Shown: positions 23,237 through 32,658 of the stretch, one piece after another
How positions within the stretch are numbered: the stretch's first letter is position 1
How the letters are laid out: every line of letters begins with the position of its first letter
Assembly: GCF_907164915.1 (NCBI RefSeq)
Contig: NC_061863.1
Coordinates: forward strand, 41,513,382 to 41,577,381
Direction of reading: 5' to 3'
Length of the DNA stretch: 64,000 bases
Origin: Impatiens glandulifera
Taxonomy: Eukaryota; Streptophyta; Magnoliopsida; Ericales; Balsaminaceae
Translations under genes and position numbers: made by a program
The notes under the pieces: model-generated
What the model saw: the letters and a program-made list of their open reading frames with translations, nothing else
Told to the model about the DNA's origin: nothing
Database searches by the model: none

Positions 23237-23320
23237 GATTTCGGTATTTGAGAGAGAGACGGGATTCAAGAATATCAGATGTGATCTTTCGGATGTGATG
23301 AAATGAGTAGAGGATGGCTC

Positions 23321-23328
23321 CTTATATA
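23321..23328 (-). promoter_or_regulatory. TATA box of ORF B
   Basis: TATATAAG on the minus strand, followed by an ACTCATTTC.../CTCTCTC-containing leader of about 85 nt before the ATG. A TTTTTCCCTCCAAAA block sits just upstream, as at ORF C. Confidence 0.55.
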
Positions 23329-23739
23329 GGATCGGTTTTGGAGGGAAAAATCTGAGCATTGATGGTCAGTTTTGTTTTATTAAGGAAAGGAATCTTTACC
23401 TTTTCAAGGCGCATGGGGAAGCGGCAAAGTGCAAGGCCCAAGGTAAATGTTAGTTGGGAAGTAACCAGTTTGGTTGGAAATTAAATGTGCGGGTGGTTGG
23501 GGGTTATTTCATTGATTGGAATTATCTCATTAAATGCACTTGAACATAACCGAGATTAATTAGATAGATGCCGAAAATAACAGAGATAATGCCGAAAATG
23601 GCATACATGAACGATGAAATCAAGAAAGACACAAATAAAGCCGAAGGAAACATGGATGAAGCCGACATGATCAAACTTGAGTTGGACAAGAATACACCCG
23701 GTGCATGAAGCAAAACGACCGGGTGCAGGAAGGAGTGAC

Positions 23740-24489
23740 TCATGGTGCAAAGGTGTTGACGTCACCGTTGCGGTTTCTTCTCCTCCAGGCCCTCTCGAAC
23801 CGCCTATAAAACGGGTCGGTTACTTCTTTGGTGAGCACCTGAGCTTGGTTCAGACCTTCGCCGGGACAGGTTGGGACTCCAAGCTCCACAAGGAGGCTGC
23901 TTATTTGAGGAATGAAACCAACTGATCGGATGCCGATCATCCAGATAAGGGTGTCAAAGAGCACCCTAGACCAATTTACTGGTGTGCCGGTGATTATGGC
24001 CGCCATCATGTTGAAGTTCGAGACACTGTAGGTGTTTGTGACGTCCCTACCAAAAATGCTCTTGCCGATCACATCGTTGAGAAGCTGATATTCAGCTCTC
24101 AGATGTGATTTTGCTCCATGGTCCTCAACCGGGTCGTTAGACCGAGAGAGGGCGATGCAGACTTCGGCTTTTACATCCCCAGGGATGTCCAGATCTGTGA
24201 TCCCGTGCCTTGGTAGGCTATGACACCTTGCAAAGTCCCGTTCAGTGAAATCGAAGACAATGCCTCCCACCTTGGATTGGATGTGGGTATCAAAGTGGGG
24301 GGTGCCCCGAAACACCCTTGCATTGTGGAAGAACTCCAGAACGGAGTCCGGATAGATGGAGTGCTTGTCACATAGGAAACTTTGGAGGCCGGTTTCCTCC
24401 AAAGATTTTATCATCTTGTATATTTCATACTGGTCTGTGGAAGAACAGGACTGAAAATCAACCTGAAGGATGTTGGGAAACTGAGACAT
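23740..24489 (-). CDS. Copia accessory ORF A, 249 aa, paralogue 1 of a three-gene set
   Basis: Function unknown. The frame opens at 24552, but a TATA box (complement of 24552-24559) precedes it, so I take the methionine at 24489 (MSQFPN). It shares a ~200-residue domain with ORFs B and C and the relic at 57.5 kb. Anchors in order: LQVDFQSC (8-15), SLEETGLQSFL, a VLEFF helix, DFARCHSLPRHG, IALSRSNDPVEDHGAKSHLRAEYQLLND, KSIFGR and VNWSRVLFDTL. The C-terminus is short and basic (FERAWRRRNRN). No TM segment, signal peptide or zinc site is visible. The domain resembles unnamed 'putative plant transposon protein' domains. The frame is intact, the only accessory ORF here without a stop. By position it fills the place of the Sirevirus env-like gene, but nothing in it looks like an envelope protein. 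Confidence 0.75.
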   Translation of the reverse strand: MSQFPNILQVDFQSCSSTDQYEIYKMIKSLEETGLQSFLCDKHSIYPDSVLEFFHNARVFRGTPHFDTHIQSKVGGIVFDFTERDFARCHSLPRHGITDLDIPGDVKAEVCIALSRSNDPVEDHGAKSHLRAEYQLLNDVIGKSIFGRDVTNTYSVSNFNMMAAIITGTPVNWSRVLFDTLIWMIGIRSVGFIPQISSLLVELGVPTCPGEGLNQAQVLTKEVTDPFYRRFERAWRRRNRNGDVNTFAP

Positions 24490-24550
24490 TTTGTGCCTTA
24501 GTGAGAGGATGTTCTTGTGACTTGTGAGTGTTGTGGTGAACGTTTGCTTC

Positions 24551-24560
24551 ACTTAAATAC
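24551..24560 (-). promoter_or_regulatory. TATA box of ORF A
   Basis: TATTTAAG on the minus strand (complement of 24552-24559), about 63 bp before the chosen ATG. A matching arrangement occurs upstream of ORFs B and C and the 57-kb relic. Confidence 0.5.
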
Positions 24561-24565
24561 TAGTT

Positions 24566-25003
24566 TAGGGACTATCCTATTGTCCAGGCATTAAATGGGA
24601 TGACATGTATTAACTGCAGGATAAGAGATATTGCATAAAATAGGCATGTTTGCAGTCTAGGTGTCGGTCATAGGCTTGGACTGTGAAAGATATCAAAAGA
24701 TCTTCACGTCTTTTTAGGCGCGACCATATTACTTTGAAAGGGCAATGTTTCAGAACAGATATCTACAAGCATTGATAGTTATTCCACATCTGTGTGAAAT
24801 TCAAATAATCTAGAATGACCTGCTTCCAAACCGGTCAGGTATCAGTTGTTCATCCCGATGCGGTTATTTGGTGCATGCACCAAGTAGCTGGTCGGTTTAC
24901 TCTATCTGATAGACTGGGCGGTTCTTCCACAGACACCCTGAAGATTCGAAGTTCAACAGTTTAGGAAGAATTACCGGTTTTGTCTGTCTGAACCGGTTTC
25001 CCT
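24566..25003. other. Spacer between pol and ORF A
   Basis: About 440 bp with no ORF. It includes CGGTT/ACCGGTT-rich words shared with the LTR and the other spacers. I see no splice sites that I would trust. Confidence 0.6.
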
Positions 25004-26479
25004 TTAAGCATCCTTTGGAAGGATTTGGCTAATATCGGTTAAGCCGAGAGTAAGCCTGAATTGAGAAAACTTAGCTTCCTGTAGCGGCTTTGTGAAGATA
25101 TCGGCTACTTGTTGATCGGTCGGTACGTATTCCAGCCGGATATGCTTCAGCGTGACATGCTCCCGGATGAAATGATGCCTTATGTCGATGTGCTTGGTTC
25201 TGGAGTGGAGAACCGGATTGTAGGTGATCGCTATGGCACTCGTGTTGTCACAGAAAATCGGGGACTCTTCGGCTATGACACCGAAGTCCTTCAGCTGCTG
25301 TTGGATCCAGAGGAGTTGAGAACAGCAACTTCCGGCCGCCAGGTGTTCAGCTTCTGCAGTGGATGTGGCCACAGATGTTTGCTTCTTGCTATGCCATGAA
25401 ACGAGCCGGTCACCAAGGAACTGACATGTTCCGCTGGTGCTTTTTCTGTCAATCTTACACCCTGCATAGTCTGCGTCTGAGTAACTTGTTAGATTGAAGG
25501 ACGAGTCTTTTGGATACCACAGACCGACATCATGTGTTCCCTTTAGATACTTCAGTATCCTCTTTGCAGCTGTGTAATGTGATTGCTTTGGATTTGCTTG
25601 GAATCTCCCACAAACACCAACTGCAAACAGGATGTCCGGTCTACTCGCTGTCAGGTACAGTAGGGAACCGATCATGCCCCGGTATGCAATCTGGTCTACC
25701 GATTGGCCCTCATCATCTCTGTCCAGTTTTATGGATGAGCTCATTGGAGTAGCCGCCGAGGAGCAGGTGTCCATACCGAATTTCTTTAGCAGCTCCTTGG
25801 TATATTTAGGTTGACTGATGAATGTTCCTTCCTTGAGTTGTTTAATCTGAAGACCTAGGAAGAAACTTAATTCTCCCATCATACTCATTTCAAACTTGTC
25901 AGTCATCATTTTTGAAAACTTGTCACATAGCTTAGGATCGGTGGAACCGAAAATAATGTCATCTACATAAATTTGAACAAGTAGGATATGTTCCTTCTTT
26001 TCAAATTTGAACAATGTCTTATCCACCGAACCAATGGTGAAATCATGTTCTAATAGAAATGCGGTTAGTGTATCATACCAGGCTCTAGGTGCTTGCTTTA
26101 GACCGTATAAAGCTTTATTTAGCCGGTATACGTGGTTTGGAAATGCAGCGCTTTTGAAACCGGGTGGTTGTTCAACATACACTTCTTCACGTAGGTCACC
26201 GTTCAGAAATGCACTTTTAACATCCATTTGAAAAACCTTAAAGTTTTTGAAAGCAGCAAATGCAAGAAAAATCCTAATGGCTTCAATTCTGGCTACAGGA
26301 GCAAATGACTCTTCAAAATCAATGCCTTCTTCCTGTTTGTAACCTTGAGCCACTAATCTGGCTTTGTTCCTCGTGACCAAACCGTCCTCATTGAGTTTGT
26401 TTCTGAATACCCATCTTGTTCCTATGACCGATTGATCTTTCGGTCTGGGGACTAGGTACCAGACTTTACTACTCTCGAA
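25004..26479 (-). CDS. pol: Copia pol, reverse transcriptase and RNase H part
   Basis: Continues in frame after the TAG at 26480. It starts with the WYLVPRP and [12 protein letters not shown] landmarks of the RT N-terminus; the first internal Met is at 26380. Counting from there, the RT catalytic Asp is D53 ([11 protein letters not shown]), followed by [12 protein letters not shown] and the active-site YVDD at 138-141 ([11 protein letters not shown]). RNase H follows, with [27 protein letters not shown] and a DNTSAIAI motif, ending at a normal C-terminus. All expected catalytic residues are present. The single nonsense codon is a CAG-to-TAG type change in sequence context, so this copy should make RT only by read-through. 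Confidence 0.92.
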   Translation of the reverse strand, partial: FESSKVWYLVPRPKDQSVIGTRWVFRNKLNEDGLVTRNKARLVAQGYKQEEGIDFEESFAPVARIEAIRIFLAFAAFKNFKVFQMDVKSAFLNGDLREEVYVEQPPGFKSAAFPNHVYRLNKALYGLKQAPRAWYDTLTAFLLEHDFTIGSVDKTLFKFEKKEHILLVQIYVDDIIFGSTDPKLCDKFSKMMTDKFEMSMMGELSFFLGLQIKQLKEGTFISQPKYTKELLKKFGMDTCSSAATPMSSSIKLDRDDEGQSVDQIAYRGMIGSLLYLTASRPDILFAVGVCGRFQANPKQSHYTAAKRILKYLKGTHDVGLWYPKDSSFNLTSYSDADYAGCKIDRKSTSGTCQFLGDRLVSWHSKKQTSVATSTAEAEHLAAGSCCSQLLWIQQQLKDFGVIAEESPIFCDNTSAIAITYNPVLHSRTKHIDIRHHFIREHVTLKHIRLEYVPTDQQVADIFTKPLQEAKFSQFRLTLGLTDISQILPKDA

Positions 26480-28279
26480 CTAGTTTAGCTCTTCTTGCAT
26501 TCCCAAGATCCAATCCGGATCTGACAATGCTTCATCTATTCTTTTCGGTTCAATCTGGGATATGAAAGCTGAGTTAAAATATCCTTCCAGAAGTTGACTC
26601 CTAGTTCGAACAGGTTCTGAAGGGTCACCTATAATTTGCTCAGGAGGATGTTTACTGTTCCTTCTGAGATTCAGTTCAGGGATGTCTACCAAATTACCGT
26701 TAACTTGACCAAGGCTAGACATGTCGGTAGGCTGAACGAGATTGTCAGACCGACCGACTCCCTCGGATTGGACCGAAGTGTCAGCTTCCTGTTGTGGAAC
26801 AGCTTGATCCGGCTGGGTATCAATAATACCCATTTGGTCATGGACAAACCGCCTGAAGACCGGAGTCTCATCTTCACAATCAGAATGGATATCGTTATTT
26901 TCCAATTTGTTGTGTAGATCAAAGCATGAAGCAGTATTGCTTTCAACCGATTCATCGAAAACAACGTGAATTGTTTCCTCTATGGTTGCAGTTCTATTAT
27001 TGTATACTCTATATGCTTTACTTACTGCCGAGTACCCTAGCATGATGCCGGTATCGGTTTTTGCATCAAAAGCGGTGAGTTGGGTTTTACCATTTATAAG
27101 AATATAACATTTACAACCAAAAATCCTGAGGTACTTGAGTTTGGGAACTCTGTTAAAATAAACCTCATACGGTGTTTTGTTGTGAAATCTGTTTATCAAA
27201 GACCGGTTTTGTGTATAGCATGCAGTGTTGATAGCCTCAGCCCAAAATTTCTGAGCAATGCCTGAATCGGCTATCATGGACCGTGCGGCTTCCTTGAGAG
27301 TCCGGTTTCTTCTCTCGGCCAGGCCATTTTGTTGAGGAGTCCTAGCACTAGACAACTCGTGTCTAATGCCGGATTCGTCAAGATATGCAGTTAATGTACT
27401 ATTGGTAAATTCGGTACCTCGATCACTTCGAATGCTGTTAATGCGAGTTGATTTTTCATTTTGCAGGCGCTTAAGGAGTGTGATCAGGTTTGATACGGTT
27501 TCACGTTTAGATGGTAGAAATATTACCCAGGTATATCTAGAATAATCATCAATAACTACCATGGTGTAAAGCATACCTCCTAGGCTAATGACCTGAATCG
27601 GTCCAAATAGATCCATGTGAAGAAGGTCTAAGCATCGGCTAGATTGGATATTTCCATTATTCTTAAAAGATGACCTAGTTTGTTTACCCATTTGGCATGC
27701 TGAACAAACCTTATCCTGGTTAAATACTATATCAGGAATACCTTCAACTAGCTTTTTACCACGAATGTAGTTTAAGGTTTTCATGTTTAGATGGTTTAGT
27801 CTCTTGTGCCACAACCAGGTTTGATCAGTCTTAGCTATCATGCATATAAGATATTCTATTCTGGTTTTCCAGTCTACCTTATAGATGTTACCTATCCTAT
27901 TTCCGGTTAGTACTACAATACCTTGAGAGTTCTTAACTAAGCATGCATGTTTAAGGAATTCTACCGTGTATCCGGCATCACACATCTGACTAATACTAAG
28001 TAGATTAAAACGTAGGTTTTCAACTAGAAGTACATTATCAATAGTTAGATTACCATGGACAATCTTACCCTTGCCCACAGTTTTACCTTTTGAGTTGTCA
28101 CCGAAGGTAATTAGAGCACCAGTTACTGATCTGATGTCGGTTAGCAAACTGCTACTTCCGGTCATGTGCCTGGAGCAACCGCTGTCCAAGAACCATTCGG
28201 AGTTTCCTAGCTGTTTCTTTGGATCCTGCAAAATGTACATATTTACAACTGTTTGGTACCCACATTTACTTGGGTCCAC
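26480..28279 (-). CDS. pol: Copia pol, protease and integrase part (600-codon frame)
   Basis: First half of pol. The aspartic protease motif DSGCSRHMTG starts at residue 32 from 28279. The GAG-pre-integrase zinc site is H158/H163/C192/C195 (WHKRLNHLN...CSACQMGKQ). The integrase catalytic triad is D223 (HMDLFGP), D286 (SDRGTEF) and E322 (GLAERRNR), giving the 35-residue D-E spacing of DD35E enzymes. The codon at 28279 is GTG, and an in-frame stop lies 12 nt upstream, so this frame is not started independently but must be reached by +1 frameshift from gag or has been split off by an indel. It ends at one TAG (26480-26482), after which homology continues in the same frame into RT. Confidence 0.92.
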   Translation of the reverse strand: MDPSKCGYQTVVNMYILQDPKKQLGNSEWFLDSGCSRHMTGSSSLLTDIRSVTGALITFGDNSKGKTVGKGKIVHGNLTIDNVLLVENLRFNLLSISQMCDAGYTVEFLKHACLVKNSQGIVVLTGNRIGNIYKVDWKTRIEYLICMIAKTDQTWLWHKRLNHLNMKTLNYIRGKKLVEGIPDIVFNQDKVCSACQMGKQTRSSFKNNGNIQSSRCLDLLHMDLFGPIQVISLGGMLYTMVVIDDYSRYTWVIFLPSKRETVSNLITLLKRLQNEKSTRINSIRSDRGTEFTNSTLTAYLDESGIRHELSSARTPQQNGLAERRNRTLKEAARSMIADSGIAQKFWAEAINTACYTQNRSLINRFHNKTPYEVYFNRVPKLKYLRIFGCKCYILINGKTQLTAFDAKTDTGIMLGYSAVSKAYRVYNNRTATIEETIHVVFDESVESNTASCFDLHNKLENNDIHSDCEDETPVFRRFVHDQMGIIDTQPDQAVPQQEADTSVQSEGVGRSDNLVQPTDMSSLGQVNGNLVDIPELNLRRNSKHPPEQIIGDPSEPVRTRSQLLEGYFNSAFISQIEPKRIDEALSDPDWILGMQEELN

Positions 28280-30101
28280 ATGCGATTAGTCCCTTAGGTA
28301 CCCAAACTTTGATAAACCGGACGGTCTTCTTTGCTAGAGTTTTAACTGTCCTTTTGACACTTGGTCTGGTGTATTTCGGTTTTCCTTCAAATGTCCTAAA
28401 TGGTGATGGTCTTTGGTTCGGTGATCTATGGTTTGACCTACGCGGTTCAGGAAAGTTTTTCTTATATCTGAGGATTTCGGCTTTTCTTTTCTCAGGGTCA
28501 AGCCATGAATCGGTTGGACCAACATAGTCGTATTTTAGCTTTTCTTCCCTATAGTATGCGGTCTCCTCTTCTTCAGCTGTACAGGTGCTCTTAAGAAATT
28601 TTATAAAAGGAAGGTTTCCTTTTGTAAGCCTTGCTTTCTCTATGGGTTTTCGGTCTTTAGAGCTATTCTCTGTGTATCCAAGGCCACGCTTACAACGAGG
28701 GTGCCTGTAGTGTTTATTCATATTTTTTACTATATCGCTAGATCTCTTATAGGCGGCCATCTTATATTGAAGTCGGGCATTTTCTTCCTTGGTTAGTTCT
28801 CTAGTAGGTTCACTAGGTTGTTCGGTCTTAGGATCTAATTCGGTTTCTAGATTATGGGTATCATCAGATTGTATGACCTCCGGTTCAGGTATGATAAGTA
28901 CCTCTGGTTCTGTTGGAATAGGTGTTATGGAGTCGGGCTTGATATTGAGGTGCTTAGGTAGCATGGTCAATAGGTTCTTATATTCTTCTACCATGTCATT
29001 CAATGCATTGTATAACTCATCTTTAGTAAATTCCTCACAAGGAGAGTCAAATACCTGTTCCTCATTGGCCATGAGACATGTGAGTTCATCGTCACTATCA
29101 CTGCGAGCCCATAGATTTCCTCCATCGTCGGCTATCAGTGCTTTCGGTACCTCACTTCCTTCACCGGCTTGTTGATAATTGTTTCTGTCATTTTGATATT
29201 CCGGTTTCTGGGTGTCCCTCCTTGGTTTCCTGCATTCCCACTTAAAGTGTCCCAAACAGTTACAGTTATAGCATCTTACATTGGATTTGTCACCATAGTA
29301 GTTGTTCATAGGTTGGCTTCTTTTCATGAACCTCCCAAACTTCTGTGCAAGCATTGCCATGGCATCCTCAGTGAACTGTTCGGCGGTTCTGATCGGTGCG
29401 GGTGCAGGAACCGGTATCGGTGCAGGTGTAGGAGCAGGTGCAGCCGGTTCTGTAGATGTGATTAGTGCTCTGGTTGATGTTGAGGCCGAGACTTCCTCTT
29501 CTGTTCTAGATCTCATTTCGAACTCATATGCCTTGAGATCTTCGAATACATCGTATAATTTCATCTTACGTAGGCTCTTTGATTCCCTCATTACCATTGT
29601 TTTTATATCCCAGGCACTTGGAAGAGATCTCAAAGCCTTCATAACTACCTCTTTGTTCTCATATTTCTTGTCCAGAGTTGCTAGTTCATCTAACACGCCA
29701 GTGAACCGGTCACTGTATTCCTTCATAGTTTCTCCTGGTTTCATTTTGATGCTTTCAAACTTCTGTGTGGCCATCATTATTTTGTTCTCCCTTGTTCTTT
29801 CATTTCCTTCAAAGATCTGGATGACCGTGTTCCATGTCTCCTTCGCGGTTTTGCAATCTCTGATCTTGCAGTATGTGTTTCTGTCCACGCTGTTGGAGAT
29901 CCGGTTTCTAGCATGGTTGTCCAGATTGTTCCTTCTCCTATCTTCAGCCGTCCATTCTTTTCTATCTTTATCAATGAATATCGGTCCTTCGGTCAGAATG
30001 GATTCCATTTCATCATCCAAGGTGACTAGGTGCAGGTGCATGCGTGCCTTCCAGTTGGCAAAGTCATCACCTTCTAGCATTGGAGGCCTATCCTGATACA
30101 T
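28266..30101 (-). CDS. gag: Copia gag (capsid/nucleocapsid) polyprotein, 611 aa
   Basis: Encodes the structural protein that packages element RNA in cytoplasmic particles. Residues 10-200 form a UBN2/Retrotran_gag-type domain (NWKARMHLHL near 16, KETWNTVIQIFEG near 87, GETMKEYSDRF near 123). A Pro/Ala/Thr-rich linker spans 215-240. A single CCHC zinc knuckle is at C277, C280, H285 and C290 (CYNCNCLGHFKWEC). An acidic stretch and a basic Lys/Arg-rich tail follow, ending KVWVPKGLIACGPK. The ATG is 25 nt after the PBS, so it is the first available start. The frame is intact. It ends with TAA 14 nt inside the pol frame, which continues in +1; a single reading frame is more usual in Copia elements. 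Confidence 0.93.
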   Translation of the reverse strand: MYQDRPPMLEGDDFANWKARMHLHLVTLDDEMESILTEGPIFIDKDRKEWTAEDRRRNNLDNHARNRISNSVDRNTYCKIRDCKTAKETWNTVIQIFEGNERTRENKIMMATQKFESIKMKPGETMKEYSDRFTGVLDELATLDKKYENKEVVMKALRSLPSAWDIKTMVMRESKSLRKMKLYDVFEDLKAYEFEMRSRTEEEVSASTSTRALITSTEPAAPAPTPAPIPVPAPAPIRTAEQFTEDAMAMLAQKFGRFMKRSQPMNNYYGDKSNVRCYNCNCLGHFKWECRKPRRDTQKPEYQNDRNNYQQAGEGSEVPKALIADDGGNLWARSDSDDELTCLMANEEQVFDSPCEEFTKDELYNALNDMVEEYKNLLTMLPKHLNIKPDSITPIPTEPEVLIIPEPEVIQSDDTHNLETELDPKTEQPSEPTRELTKEENARLQYKMAAYKRSSDIVKNMNKHYRHPRCKRGLGYTENSSKDRKPIEKARLTKGNLPFIKFLKSTCTAEEEETAYYREEKLKYDYVGPTDSWLDPEKRKAEILRYKKNFPEPRRSNHRSPNQRPSPFRTFEGKPKYTRPSVKRTVKTLAKKTVRFIKVWVPKGLIACGPK

Positions 30102-30126
30102 GTTTGCTTGAGTATTGAAACTAACT

Positions 30127-30138
30127 GCTCTGATACCA
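30127..30138 (-). promoter_or_regulatory. Primer binding site, initiator tRNA-Met
   Basis: The minus strand reads TGGTATCAGAGC, complementary to the 3' end of plant initiator tRNA-Met. It lies two bases inside the 5' LTR edge, as in most Copia elements. The gag ATG follows only about 25 nt later. Confidence 0.95.
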
Positions 30139-30140
30139 AT

Positions 30141-31454
30141 TGTTAGGATCTAAGTCGCCGCTGGTGGACCGGGGGTTGGACCGGTTAGCGGTTCTCACTC
30201 GTAGGGTGGTGGTTAATCTGGTTAGAGATTAATACCGGGGTTTCAATACTACACAACCTGTCACAAACCCTTGAACTAGGGTCAAGCGCGGAAGAGGTTT
30301 GCTTTCAGGTTGAAGCGGCACGCTTGTATGATAGGCACGGTCGGTTTCGGATGATGGAGATTTGGAAATGGTGGGTCGGTTTCGGTAATCTGGATATTCG
30401 CTATGATTAGTATAAAGTCGGTTTGGAGCGGTGTGGTTAAGTTAGTCGGTTAGATAATGAAGCCGGCAGAAAGTAAATGACAAGACAGATTTTATGGATG
30501 TTCGGAGATAAAACTCCTACGTCACCCCTTCCTCTCGAAACCGCGAGAAGGATATTCACTAAGGAATACAAGTACAGGCCGATCGAGACTTATTTCCTGC
30601 TCGATAACACTCTTACAATTTACACCGAAATTGTAAAACACACTTTAACTTTCAACACTTAGGCTTTCTAGCACACTCTATCACTTGTAGTAAATGCTCT
30701 TAATATCACAGTTGTCTCTTAATGTCCCGCTTAAGTCACTTGCATTTACTCTTCTTCAGCTACCCTTTTATAGGTGAAATATGCCAACGGTCATATTTCA
30801 CTGCCTTGAATCTGATTGGCTGATCAGAGGTGCAGTGATTCAGTGTCTCAGAGGTTCAGACCTGCAGTCGTTTCCTCAGACCTGATGGTCAATCTCAGAC
30901 CTGGTATTATGTCTCAGACCTGGCGGTCTGTTCTTCCGGTGTGTAAGACAAACCTGCCGGGTTTGTCTTTTACTTGATGTAGGCACTGTCTGTTGGACAG
31001 TTGTCTGTACTTGGAAGATTTCCTTTCTGGCTTATCCCGAAGTAGAAGGATCCGGTAGTACTGTTTTCTGCAGCCTACAGTTTTTCCTCAGACTTACATG
31101 GATATGGAAGTATTCAGTCTGTTCCTTTGGTATCATTCTCAACAGATACCCAAATTGTCTTCTTGTACTGGTCGGTCATTTGACTTGGCCGAATATCTTT
31201 TGGTAGTGATGTAACCGAACTTCTTCCGGTTATTCTTGTCTTGTGGATGATCGGCTGTTTGATGGTTCCGGTTTTGAGCTTTGGCCGATCCTTTCTTTGT
31301 GCGGTCACGTTCCGAATACTCTTGATCGGTTTGGTAGCTTGACCGGTTAGGTTTCTTTAGTCGGTTTTCTTGTTCATCCGGTCCGGTTCCTTGTTCATGC
31401 ATGGAAAGTTTATTTAAGTTAGGTTTATTTGAACCGGTCTTATTTTATCTAACA
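30141..31454 (-). repeat. 5' LTR of the Copia element (promoter LTR)
   Basis: Starts TGTTAGGATC and ends ATCTAACA on the plus strand, so on the coding strand it begins TGTTAGAT. The TATAAAAG box (complement of 30765-30772) should set the transcript start about 30 bp further downstream on the minus strand, leaving about 590 bp of R-U5 before the PBS. CAGACCT motif reiterations lie upstream in U3, at about 30,846-30,934. Confidence 0.95.
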
Positions 31455-31459
31455 ATATA

Positions 31460-32627
31460 TATAATAATTTTTATTATTTAATAACAAAATTTAGTAATAA
31501 TTGATTTTTATCTAAATCAAAAAATTGAATATAATAAATGGTTTAAAAATAAATAAATTGAATATAATTAATTTTTAAAAATAAATAAATAAATTTAATA
31601 TATAATTTGAGAAATATAAAAAAATATTTAAAATTAATATATATAATTTAAAAAAAATATATGGTAATAAAATTGTTATATATAGTTTCTTAATTTGTTT
31701 TTTATAATAATAAATTATTATAATAGATAATTAAAAAAATATTAAAAAATAATTGTTATTAATATAATAGTTAAATAAAATAAAATATGTTAATAAAAAA
31801 AACAAAATATTATTGATTGAATAAAAACAAATTATGTGTTATAAAACAAATTATGTGGTATGAATAGTTTTCTATGCATAGAAGATCAAAGTCTATTAAT
31901 ATTTTATCTACAAAGAGAACTAACTTGATGAGAATGGAACAAAAATTATATATTGGAGACATGAAACAAAATATTATTTATATATAAAATTTTTAAATAA
32001 AAATAATATTATTCAAATATTTTTTAATTTGTGAAAATTAAGTTAATCCAAATTTAATGTTTAGTCTGAGAAAAGTAGTTAAAAAAAAAATAAAAAAATC
32101 AAACGTTACATTTTGAATTAAATTATCATTCAAGTTATATAACTTTTTACTTGGGTATAAATTTATTATTATTATACTTATTTAAAAATTAAAATATTAA
32201 AAAATTATGATTTTGATTATTTAATAACCAAATTTAGTAATAATTGAAATTTATCATCATAAATAAATTGAATATAATTAATTGTTTAATTATAAATAAA
32301 TTAATATAATAAATAATTAGATAAATATAAAATATATATATATATAAATAATTTAAAAAATATGTGATAATAAAATTGTTATATATATTGTCTTAATTTA
32401 TTTTTTATAATAATAAATTTATATAATAAATAATTTATTAATTTATTTTTTATAATAATAAATTTATATAATAAATAATTTAACAAATATTAAAAAATAA
32501 TTAAAATTTATTTAATTATTAAATAAAAAACAAATGTATTAATAAAATATTATTCATAAAATGTCTTAATTTAATTTATTATAATAATAAATTATTATAA
32601 TATATAATTGAACAAATATTTAAAATT

Positions 32628-32650
<23 letters not shown>
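31460..32650. other. AT-rich intergenic flank
   Basis: Extremely AT-rich, with TATATA near 32,625-32,651 and no recognisable gene. 31,975-32,230 is a diverged direct copy of 17,385-17,640. Confidence 0.7.
31846..31970 (-). repeat. Inverted-repeat arm 2 flanking the Copia insertion
   Basis: Reverse-complement partner of 17,056-17,181; see that entry. Immediately beyond it, 31,975-32,230 resembles 17,385-17,640 in direct orientation (GTGAAAATTAAGTTAATCCAAAT is shared), so the neighbourhood has also been duplicated. Confidence 0.75.

Positions 32651-32654
<4 letters not shown>

Positions 32655-32658
<4 letters not shown>

Larger units (their letters stand above)
17655..31454 (-). mobile_element. 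Nearly complete Ty1/Copia (Sirevirus-like) LTR retrotransposon
   Basis: A 13.8-kb element with identical-length 1,314-bp LTRs, TG...CA ends and a 5-bp target duplication ATATA (17650-17654 and 31455-31459). The minus-strand order is 5' LTR, initiator-Met PBS, gag, pol (protease, integrase, RT, RNase H in Copia order), three accessory ORFs, doubled polypurine tract, 3' LTR. The large gag, extra ORFs after pol and repeated PPT are hallmarks of the Sirevirus (SIRE/Maximus) lineage. I count 17 substitutions and no indels between the LTRs (about 1.3%), so insertion was recent on an evolutionary scale. At least three ORFs have one nonsense codon each, so this copy is probably not autonomous now. 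Confidence 0.93.

Noticed and set aside
23740..24489. Retroviral-type envelope protein
   Set aside because: Position after pol is suggestive, but ORFs A, B and C show no signal peptide, transmembrane span or fusion-like segment.
29302..30096. 264-codon plus-strand frame
   Set aside because: Antisense shadow of gag, whose zinc knuckle and capsid domain define the real strand.
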